7,265 nucleotides of DNA from RYN-433 sp036558265. Its GTDB lineage: Bacteria; Planctomycetota; Phycisphaerae; Tepidisphaerales; Tepidisphaeraceae. Below, piece by piece: positions 1-5,349 of this stretch. The DNA lies in the NCBI GenBank assembly GCA_036558265.1, contig DATBFY010000019.1, positions 1-7,265 of the forward strand, given 5' to 3'. Within the stretch, counting starts at the first letter, position 1; the number at the start of each line of letters is the position of its first letter. The translations under genes and the position numbers were made by a program. The notes below the pieces were generated by a model that ran no database searches, had not been told where the DNA came from, and worked only from the letters and a program-made list of their open reading frames with translations.

Positions 1-218
1 TCGCGCGCCGCCTTGCGGTCCTCGAAGCGCACGATCACCGACTGGATGCGGCGCGCGTGTTTGAGGAGCTTGGCGGCGAGGTGCTCCATCGCGTAGGAGC
101 GCAGCACCGAGGTGAGGTTGAAGTCAGGGGAACGAATCTCCACCGCCAAGCTCAGCTTCTGCTCGCCGTTGCCGATCCGCTCCTGTTTCGTCTCCGCGGC
201 CTTGTTGGTGACGGCCAT
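1..218 (-). CDS. HPF/RaiA-type ribosome hibernation factor (partial, C-terminus outside window)
   Basis: Read on the minus strand from ATG at 218, the frame stays open to the window edge and gives about 72 residues beginning MAVTNKAAETK. After a polar 20-residue lead, residues about 21-70 follow the HPF/RaiA (sigma-54 modulation, S30AE) pattern: a beta strand (LSLAVEIRSPDF), then LTSVLRSYAMEHLAAKLLKH resembling the family's 'T.aLr.yv..kl..l' helix, then IQSVIVRFEDRK resembling the second strand 'I..V.VrleD'. Family members bind the 30S subunit and silence ribosomes in stationary phase; that role is inferred from family. A second in-frame ATG at 227 (METMAVTNK) is an alternative start; neither has a strong Shine-Dalgarno. 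The gene is divergent from murB across about 77 bases. Only the N-terminal half is visible, so long and short HPF types cannot be told apart. Confidence 0.68.
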   Translation of the reverse strand, partial: MAVTNKAAETKQERIGNGEQKLSLAVEIRSPDFNLTSVLRSYAMEHLAAKLLKHARRIQSVIVRFEDRKAAR

Positions 219-295
219 GGTTTCCATCAGGAAACGTGGGGCGCGCCGGCGACAGTTGCAACCATGACGGCGCCATCGGGTAAGCTGGACGGGGC
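219..295. promoter_or_regulatory. Divergent intergenic region, HPF-like gene / murB
   Basis: This 77-base gap must carry the start signals of both outward-facing genes. It contains a palindromic TTGCAA at 256-261 that could serve as a -35-like hexamer on either strand. Towards murB the best -10-like match is TAAGCT at 281-286 (19-base spacer, three of six consensus matches). That would place transcription only a few bases before the GTG at 296 and suggest a nearly leaderless message. Towards the HPF-like gene the -10 match is very poor. No convincing Shine-Dalgarno is seen for either gene. The promoter assignment is inference. Confidence 0.3.
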
Positions 296-1348
296 GTGCC
301 GCTCACCATCACCGACGACGTCCCGCTGGCCCCGCTCACCACCCTGGAGCTCGGCGGGCGGGCACGCCACCTGGTGGTCGCCGAGGACGAGGCCGCGGTC
401 GGCGAGGCCCTGCGCTGGGCGGCCGACCGGCGCCTGCCGGTGCTGATCCTGGGCGGCGGCTCGAACGTGGTGATCGCCGACGCCGGCTGGGAGGGGCTGG
501 TCGTGCGCATCACCTCGCGGGGCGTGGCGTTCGAGGCCGTGGGCGGCGAGATGCGTGTGACCGTCCAGGCCGGCGAGCCGTGGGACGCGCTGGTCGCGGG
601 GATGGTGGCGCGCGGGCTGGCGGGGCTGGAGTGCCTGTCCGGGATTCCCGGGCTGGCCGGGGCCACGCCCATCCAGAACGTGGGCGCCTACGGCCAGGAG
701 GTGGCCGAGACGATCCGCGCCGTGCGCGTGGTCGAGCGCGGGAGCTGGCGCGTGCACGACCTGCCGCCCGAGGCGTGCGGCTTCGGCTACCGCGACAGCG
801 CCTTCAAGCGCGACCCCGAGCGCCACGTGGTCCTGGCCGTCACCTTCGGCCTCCGTCCCGGCGGCCAGCCGACGCTGCGCTACCAGGAGCTGATCGACGC
901 CGTGGCCGCGGGCGGCGCGCCCCCGACCCTGGCGAGCACGCGCGCGGCGGTCCTGGCCCTGCGGCGCGCCAAGTCGATGGTCATCGACCCGGCCGATCCG
1001 AACCGCCGCAGCGTCGGATCGTTCTTCACCAACCCCATCGTGCCCGCGGCGCGCGCCGCCGAGATCGCCACCCGCGCGGCGGCGCGCGTGCCGCAATGGC
1101 CCGCCGGCCCCGGGATGGTCAAGCTGTCCGCCGGCTGGCTGATCGAGCGCGCCGGCATCGCCAAGGGATACCGCCGGGGCCCCGTCGGCGTCTCGACCCG
1201 CCACGCCCTCGCCCTGGTGCACCACGGCGGCGGCACCGCCGCCGACCTCCTCGCCCTGGCCCGCGAGATCCGCGACGCCGTCCGCACCACCTTCGCCGTC
1301 ACCCTGACCCCCGAGCCCGTCCTGGTCGGCGCCACCTGGGACGGGTAA
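296..1348 (+). CDS. murB: UDP-N-acetylenolpyruvoylglucosamine reductase (UDP-N-acetylmuramate dehydrogenase)
   Basis: Cytoplasmic FAD flavoenzyme that reduces UDP-GlcNAc-enolpyruvate to UDP-MurNAc with NADPH, the second committed step of peptidoglycan precursor synthesis. The 350-residue length is normal for the family. The FAD-binding half carries the hallmark LGGGSNVVIAD (52-62) and SGIPGLAGATPIQNVGAYGQE (115-135). The C-terminal half has GYRDSAFK (164-171) with the conserved Arg166, GSFFTNP (241-247) with Ser242 as the expected proton donor, KLSAGWLIERAGIAKG, and a terminal TPEPVLVG with Glu340 matching the catalytic Glu of E. coli MurB. The GYRDS and GSFF-NP motifs and the overall layout resemble the E. 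coli-like (type I) class. The GTG start at 296 is chosen because the N-terminal PLAPLTTLELGG matches the family start and no ATG lies nearby in frame. All key residues are present, so the enzyme should be active. It is not in a visible mur cluster here. Confidence 0.96.
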   Translation: MPLTITDDVPLAPLTTLELGGRARHLVVAEDEAAVGEALRWAADRRLPVLILGGGSNVVIADAGWEGLVVRITSRGVAFEAVGGEMRVTVQAGEPWDALVAGMVARGLAGLECLSGIPGLAGATPIQNVGAYGQEVAETIRAVRVVERGSWRVHDLPPEACGFGYRDSAFKRDPERHVVLAVTFGLRPGGQPTLRYQELIDAVAAGGAPPTLASTRAAVLALRRAKSMVIDPADPNRRSVGSFFTNPIVPAARAAEIATRAAARVPQWPAGPGMVKLSAGWLIERAGIAKGYRRGPVGVSTRHALALVHHGGGTAADLLALAREIRDAVRTTFAVTLTPEPVLVGATWDG

Positions 1349-1380
1349 GCGCCGAACGACGCGAGAGGGGAGCGCCACAA

Positions 1381-1459
1381 TCAGGAGTCCCTCTCCCCGC
1401 CCGGCGGGGAGAGGGGAGGGTGAGGGGCCGCGCGAAGGTTCGCCCCCCTCGCCCCTCTA
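1381..1459. repeat. REP-like GC-rich palindromic element downstream of murB
   Basis: A perfect 12-base inverted repeat, CCCTCTCCCCGC at 1389-1400 and its complement at 1404-1415, closes on a 3-base loop. It is followed by GAGGGTGAGGGG-like sequence (about 1416-1427) and then a C-rich stretch, CCCCCCTCGCCCCTCT (about 1443-1459), that can pair imperfectly with it. Elements of the form 'CCCTCTCCCC...GGGGAGAGGG.GGGTGAGGGG' occur in many proteobacterial intergenic regions as REP-type repeats; that resemblance is from memory. There is no T-tract, so a classical intrinsic terminator is not supported. It could still stabilise the murB 3' end or attenuate read-through. Confidence 0.6.
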
Positions 1460-1466
1460 AGACAGC

Positions 1467-2222
1467 ATGCGGATCCCCCTCGCCCTGGCCTGCCTGGCCA
1501 CGGCCGCCTGCGGCGCCCGCTCCCTCGGCAACCCCGACGCGGGCACCGACGCCGCTCCCCCCTCCGAGGCCGCCGCCGCCGAGGTCGCGAAGGAAACCGC
1601 GCCCGAATCGAGCGCCGCCCCCGCCCCCGCCCCCGCCCCCGACGGCGCCGCTCCCGACGCCGGGGCCGCCGTCAACACGCACGACGCCGGCACCGAGGCG
1701 CCGCCCGCCGTCGCGCACCGCCGCGTGAGCGGCAGCGTGGCGCTGTCGACGATCGACCCCAACATTCCGGCGCGCGTGATGGCCGCCCCCTGTGACCACC
1801 CGGGATGGGTGGTGTCGCCGCAGACGCAGGTGTGGAACGATCAGCTCGGCGTGGCCGGCTGGGACTGCGCGACCGGCGCGTTCCTCTACGGCGAGTCCAT
1901 CTACGACACCGTGCCGATGCCGCCGGGCGACTACGTCCTGCACTTCGTGCCGCCCGACGACTACGACTGCGTGGACGCCTACATCTACGGGACCCTGGTG
2001 AGCCAGTCCTTCTCCAGCTCCGGTCACGAGTGCACCGCCACCATGACCGTCGCCGCAGGCGGCCCGCCCGACGACATCTTCATCTGGTTCTACACGGCCG
2101 CCGAGAACTGGCAGCCCTGCGCCGAGGACGCCAACTGCCAGTCCGGCATCTGCGGCTGCAACCTCGCCCCCCGCCCAACAGTCTGCCTCCCCGACGAACA
2201 GTACCCGCGAGGTTGCACATGA
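1467..2222 (+). CDS. Putative lipoprotein with Ala/Pro linker and Cys-rich C-terminus, unknown function
   Basis: A 251-residue exported protein. The N-terminus MRIPLALACLATAACG is a short lipoprotein signal; the most likely lipidated cysteine is Cys15 (T-A-A-C), so the mature protein would be membrane-anchored. Residues about 17-83 form a low-complexity Ala/Pro/Asp/Glu linker containing an (AP)4 run. Residues about 87-205 form a folded domain rich in aromatics and Asp, with landmarks SGSVALS, HPGWVVSPQTQ, GWDCATGAFLYG and ECTATMTVAAGGPPDDIFIW. The tail has cysteines at 218, 224, 229, 231, 240 and 250, the first part matching the C-x5-C-x4-C style (CAEDANCQSGIC) common in myxobacterial surface proteins and probably disulfide-bonded. 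I do not recognise the family. A decayed second copy lies at about 4391-4702. No clear Shine-Dalgarno precedes the ATG; the start is chosen because it gives the signal peptide. Confidence 0.82.
   Translation: MRIPLALACLATAACGARSLGNPDAGTDAAPPSEAAAAEVAKETAPESSAAPAPAPAPDGAAPDAGAAVNTHDAGTEAPPAVAHRRVSGSVALSTIDPNIPARVMAAPCDHPGWVVSPQTQVWNDQLGVAGWDCATGAFLYGESIYDTVPMPPGDYVLHFVPPDDYDCVDAYIYGTLVSQSFSSSGHECTATMTVAAGGPPDDIFIWFYTAAENWQPCAEDANCQSGICGCNLAPRPTVCLPDEQYPRGCT
1617..1640 (+). repeat. (GCCCCC)4 in-frame hexanucleotide repeat
   Basis: Four perfect tandem copies of GCCCCC encode Ala-Pro four times within the periplasmic linker of the lipoprotein. Because the unit is six bases, slippage would change linker length without shifting the frame. 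Confidence 0.85.
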
Positions 2223-2413
2223 GCCATCTCACGGCGGTCGGAGCGCTGCCCCGCAGAGGGGAGTCGCAGGCGGGCCAATTTGTGAGCGAGGCACCTCCTA
2301 ATCCAGTCTTGTCAAGGAGGCCAGGGATGATTACTCACAGCAACTCTCGTCCCGACACCGAGTAACCACTATGGGCGGGTCGGGAGCAATGAAAGGGCCG
2401 CGTTGCTGGGGGG
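2223..2413. other. Intergenic region before the beta-propeller gene, start of low-GC segment
   Basis: The 191 bases between the lipoprotein stop and the next start show the switch from GC-rich to moderate-GC sequence at about 2270. There is no convincing terminator: only a 4-base stem CCCC/GGGG around 2249-2262, with no T-tract. A possible -35-like TTGTCA lies at 2309-2314, but the -10 position 17 bases on (TACTCA) is poor, so I do not call a promoter. A short reading frame with a good ribosome binding site lies at 2327-2365 and is listed separately. Confidence 0.4.
2327..2365 (+). CDS. Possible 12-residue leader ORF upstream of the beta-propeller gene
   Basis: ATG at 2327 opens a 12-codon frame (MITHSNSRPDTE) ending in TAA at 2363-2365. 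A perfect AGGAGG at 2315-2320 lies six bases ahead, the best Shine-Dalgarno in the window. CCTCCT at 2294-2299 could pair with that AGGAGG across a 15-base loop and mask it. The frame ends 48 bases before the large downstream gene, in a different frame. It could be a leader peptide, the stump of a lost gene start, or chance. No conservation evidence is available. Confidence 0.25.
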   Translation: MITHSNSRPDTE

Positions 2414-4270
2414 ATGGAAATGAAAAGCACGAGAAGGCGGTTGTCGTTGATCCTGGTTGTTGGCTTGACGCTTTCATCGGTCGCACGACGATCCAGCGCC
2501 GTTACAGCCCTCAGCTACGGGGGAGGTTGGATCATGTCGCCCAACATTTACCCGATCTTTTGGGGAACCTGGACCGAACCGCAGAGGGTCGCATTACGGC
2601 AGTATGTCCAAGCCCTCGTCGAATACATGTCTGCAGCGGGCTACACAAGGCTTGGCGCTCCGCAGGGCTATGAACCAACGATAAGACAATACGGTGTTTG
2701 GGGTGCCAACTACGACAAGTCGTTCCCCGAAATGGACAGCGATACCCTCGGGATCGGAACGATCGATGATTGCACGGTAGCGACGCAGCTCAAGACTTGG
2801 CAACAGAATGGACAGATTCCTCCTCCCTCAGACAACCGCATATTTCTCGTCCTTACGCAGGGATTCTCTTACAATATGGGATCCAACTGCGCCAAGCATA
2901 ACTTCGACATCCACTCGTGTAGCCAATACATCCCGCCGGCAGGCAACATTTATGCCCTCGTTCCCGCGGAGCTAAATACAGCTCCAAACGGGGCGAACTG
3001 TTCTATGCATAACTCGATCTCGCATGAGATCTTCGAAGCTGCGACGAACGCTAGCGCGTCTACGAGTTATCCGGCTGACGGGTGGTACTACACCGACAGC
3101 TTCGAGCATTACAGCGAGGGCGGTGATCAGTGCTTGGGCTCAAGCACGATGCTCACCTGGGAGGGTACGCCCGAATACGTCCAGAACTTCACAGACAATT
3201 ACACCGGGACCTGCAGCGCGTTCCTCCTCAAGAGAAGTCCAAGCCTCTCCGTTGCGTCCAACTTCTTGCCGTACCCGAACGACTGGGAGGACCACATATT
3301 CTATGTTGACGGCAATGGCGCCCTTTCCCACACGTGGTCTCTTGGTGACCCCATCCATCCCGCCTACGACACGGAAACCACAACGGGTGGGACTCCAATG
3401 ACTGATACGCCGAGCGCCCTGAGCCGCCCCGGTCGATTGGACGTCTTCGTGAGAGCAATCACGGGAACCCTTCTTCACTTCTACAAAGACGGAAATGGCG
3501 GCTGGGCGTGGGACGATCTGGGAGGCGTGATTGTGGGTCCACCTTCAGCGGTCTCTTGGGGCGGATCCAGGCTGGACGTCTTTGTGATGGGCACGGATCG
3601 ATATTTGTGGCACAACTTTTCCGATGATGGAGTCAACTTTTATGGTTGGGAGAGGCCCCCCGTGCTGACGCATTTGATGGCATCGCCGCCGTCCGCCGTG
3701 TCGACAGGTTCCAATCAACTCGACATCATCTACCAAGACTCGGCTCCCAACCTTCACGACGTGAACTGGAACAACGGCTGGTCTATCACGGAGATACCAA
3801 CCGATTACCTGTACTTCGGATGGCCGCTGGCAGCGGTCACAGCAGATTCAAGCTACCCGACCCGAGTGGAAGAATTCCACGTGCTCGATAGCGGTCTTGG
3901 CAGGCACTCATTGCGTGCAAACGGCAACTGGGGGTCGACACAGAGCCTGTATCCCGTAGACATGTGGGGCCAACCGAGCGCCAATCCCTTTCGCGAGAGC
4001 GTCAATAATGTCTGGGATGTGGCCCTGTATTATCAGGGAACGAACACAAACCTGATGTCGAGAGTTTATCATGAACCGACGAACACCTGGTCGGGACCGA
4101 ACAACCTTGGGGGTAATTTGAGAGGTTCACCCGCGGTGTCGCAAACGAGTGGTATGGTGTACGTTCATGGAACGGATAATCGCCTTTATCGCACGAACAA
4201 TTGGGGTCGGAGCCCCGGCGGAGGATTTACCGCGATCCCAGAATCATATCCCGCATTCAATATCCAATAA
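2414..4270 (+). CDS. Secreted EXORDIUM/PHI-1-like domain fused to PLL-type beta-propeller lectin
   Basis: A 618-residue exported protein. A signal peptide covers residues 1 to about 25 (KSTRRR, then hydrophobic LSLILVVGLTLSSVA). Residues about 32-275 resemble the EXORDIUM/phosphate-induced-protein-1 family: LSYGGGWIMSPNIYPIFWG, a TWTEPQRVALRQYV helix, IFLVLTQGF, then SHEIFEAATN (His204, Glu205, Glu208) and EGGDQC (Glu235-Cys240), matching the family's 'HE..EAaT.P' and 'E.gD.C' blocks. All six cysteines lie in this half, fitting disulfides in an exported domain. Residues about 280-615 carry repeats of 44-52 residues with 'sPSAvSwg..RLDVFv.G.dr.LwH' signatures. Repeat starts fall near 284, 333, 377, 426, 471, 521 and 573, indicating a seven-bladed PLL/fucose-lectin-like propeller, probably sugar-binding. 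Second ATG at 2420 is an alternative start. GC is far below its neighbours, suggesting horizontal acquisition. Substrate and any catalytic activity are unknown. Confidence 0.85.
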   Translation: MEMKSTRRRLSLILVVGLTLSSVARRSSAVTALSYGGGWIMSPNIYPIFWGTWTEPQRVALRQYVQALVEYMSAAGYTRLGAPQGYEPTIRQYGVWGANYDKSFPEMDSDTLGIGTIDDCTVATQLKTWQQNGQIPPPSDNRIFLVLTQGFSYNMGSNCAKHNFDIHSCSQYIPPAGNIYALVPAELNTAPNGANCSMHNSISHEIFEAATNASASTSYPADGWYYTDSFEHYSEGGDQCLGSSTMLTWEGTPEYVQNFTDNYTGTCSAFLLKRSPSLSVASNFLPYPNDWEDHIFYVDGNGALSHTWSLGDPIHPAYDTETTTGGTPMTDTPSALSRPGRLDVFVRAITGTLLHFYKDGNGGWAWDDLGGVIVGPPSAVSWGGSRLDVFVMGTDRYLWHNFSDDGVNFYGWERPPVLTHLMASPPSAVSTGSNQLDIIYQDSAPNLHDVNWNNGWSITEIPTDYLYFGWPLAAVTADSSYPTRVEEFHVLDSGLGRHSLRANGNWGSTQSLYPVDMWGQPSANPFRESVNNVWDVALYYQGTNTNLMSRVYHEPTNTWSGPNNLGGNLRGSPAVSQTSGMVYVHGTDNRLYRTNNWGRSPGGGFTAIPESYPAFNIQ

Positions 4271-4390
4271 TGGGGACGTTGGCCGAGGTGTCCATGATGA
4301 CGTAGGAGTAGTCCCGAAACTTCCGTCTTGTCATCGTTTGCAACCACCAAGATGACGAAGGTCCTCCACGGCGACGGCACCCAAGTCCGC
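4271..4390 (-). pseudogene. Minus-strand C-terminal fragment resembling the 5350-6330 lipoprotein
   Basis: On the minus strand, about 4390 down to 4330 encodes RTWVPSPWRTFVILVVAND, echoing the last residues of the intact lipoprotein at 5350-6330 (RTW...NNAFVILMVAND, then stop). At DNA level, 28 bases at about 4331-4358 match 5354-5381 at 24 positions. The fragment has lost several codons between RTW and FVIL, and the stop after AND has been replaced by continuing sequence. Upstream homology stops where the plus-strand remnant begins at about 4391. Bases 4271-4329 hold nothing I recognise and no clear terminator for the propeller gene. The match is short and needs an alignment to confirm. Confidence 0.5.
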
Positions 4391-4702
4391 GCCCGCTGTC
4401 GCGCACGGTTGCGTGAGCGGCAGCGTGGCGCTGTCGGCGACAACCCCAACATTTCGGCGCGCGTGATTCCCCCTCCAACCACCCCGGATATGTCGTATCG
4501 CCACAGACGCAAGCGCGGAACGACAGTTCGGCTTGACCGGATGGGATTGCGCGACGGCGCGGTTTTACGGCGCGTCCATCTACTACATCTGCGGGCCCTG
4601 ACGAGCCACTCGTTCTCCAACTCCGCCCACGAGTGCACCGCCACCATGACGCTCGCCGGGATTGGCCCGCCCGACGACAGCTTCATCTGGTGCGGGACAG
4701 GA
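4391..4702 (+). pseudogene. Decayed paralogue of the 1467-2222 lipoprotein gene
   Basis: This stretch aligns along its length with about 1703-2090. Identical runs include 26 bases (4411-4436 with 1723-1748) and 23 bases (4628-4650 with 2025-2047). It is no longer translatable as one protein. Peptide echoes lie in different frames: SGSVALS, then NISARV, then NHPGYVVSPQTQ, then GLTGWDCAT, then HECTATMTLAGIGPPDDSFIW, separated by small deletions. A stop occurs near 4535 in the HPGYVVSPQTQ frame. A clean 75-base deletion near 4583/4584 corresponds to 1905-1979 of the intact gene. The signal peptide, Ala/Pro linker and Cys-rich tail are absent, although weak similarity (GCAGCC...GGACGC, then GCGAGGTT) may extend to about 4765. 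Bases 4703-4803 otherwise hold nothing recognisable. Confidence 0.85.
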
Positions 4703-4803
4703 TCGCGACGCATTTGTCCCACTTGAGCCCGCAGCCGGTGCCAGCGGACGCACGCGGGCGAGGTTCTCGACTACGGCACCGATGTTGCAATCCATTTTGC
4801 ATC

Positions 4804-5349
4804 GTGACCGGACGCGCGTCGTTCCTTGCTATCGCAATTTGTCTCGTCTCGCGGCGGGTCGACGGAGCGCCGTCCACCGAGCTGTGGGGCGGACGCCTTG
4901 AGATCGGGGCCGCGGTGCCGACCGACCACCTGCAGCCGATGGGTGGCGGAGGTCGCCTTCCTCCCGGGTACCTCAGCCTGACGCTTGAGCGGCGCATCGC
5001 GCCCCGCGTAGTTCTGGCCGTGACCGGCGGCGTGAGTCTTTCGGTCGGCTGGGTTGCGGCCGGGCTCGTCCGCTATGCGTTGGTCGACACGCCGAACGCC
5101 CGCGTGTCGCTGGGGGGTGGGCCGATCCTCTTAGACGACGTGGATGTCGGGTTGGGTCTCCTTGTCAGCGGAGACGTTCTGGCCGAGGCCTGCCCTGACG
5201 GCCGCGTCTGCCTCTCGTTGGGCGTCAACGAGGGCATCATCTTGAACCGGGCGGGCACACCCGGATGCGGTACCGACACCTGCAACGCATACTTCGTGCC
5301 CGGCGATCAGGTATTCACGCTGCGGTTCGGTATCGGCTACAGGTTCTGA
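4804..5349 (+). CDS. Small predicted outer-membrane beta-barrel protein
   Basis: From the GTG at 4804 this gives 181 residues with a signal-like start (TGRASFLAIAICLVS, possible cleavage after VDGA). The rest is a run of alternating amphipathic strands rich in Gly and hydrophobics: RLEIGAAVP, GYLSLTLERRIAPRVVLAVTGG, VGWVAAGLVRYAL, RVSLGGGPILL, VGLGLLVSGDVLAEA and CLSLGVNEGIIL. It ends in FTLRFGIGYRF, with the terminal Phe typical of outer-membrane barrels. Cysteines at 130/136 and 155/160 probably form loop disulfides. The frame is open upstream to an ATG at 4633, but that part is Arg/His-rich and lies inside the lipoprotein pseudogene, so I reject it. No clear Shine-Dalgarno supports 4804, so the start is uncertain. 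The specific function is not recognisable. The stop abuts the convergent gene with no base between. Confidence 0.68.
   Translation: MTGRASFLAIAICLVSRRVDGAPSTELWGGRLEIGAAVPTDHLQPMGGGGRLPPGYLSLTLERRIAPRVVLAVTGGVSLSVGWVAAGLVRYALVDTPNARVSLGGGPILLDDVDVGLGLLVSGDVLAEACPDGRVCLSLGVNEGIILNRAGTPGCGTDTCNAYFVPGDQVFTLRFGIGYRF

Noticed and set aside
227..1378. Long minus-strand frame opposite murB (383 codons)
   Set aside because: Gly/Arg/Ala/His-rich low-complexity translation with no recognisable motifs; it is a GC-driven shadow of murB, whose catalytic motifs are complete.
1389..1415. Intrinsic terminator for murB
   Set aside because: Strong stem but no following T-run; better described as a REP-like repeat.
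580..1728. Plus-strand Arg/Pro-rich frame of 382 codons
   Set aside because: Runs across the murB stop, the REP-like element and the lipoprotein signal region; the composition is typical of an out-of-frame reading of high-GC DNA.
2309..2337. Sigma70-type promoter TTGTCA / TACTCA
   Set aside because: The -10 hexamer matches consensus at only two positions; not enough to call a promoter.
2371..2673. 100-codon plus-strand frame overlapping the start of the propeller gene
   Set aside because: No signal peptide or motif, and the overlapping frame from 2414 encodes a clear signal peptide and domain.
4328..4726. 132-codon plus-strand frame as an intact gene
   Set aside because: Its matches to the intact lipoprotein are broken by out-of-frame stretches, so it is part of the pseudogene rather than a functional CDS.
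4633..4803. N-terminal extension of the barrel protein from ATG 4633
   Set aside because: Arg/His-rich and encoded within the decayed lipoprotein copy; the signal-like segment starts only after GTG 4804.
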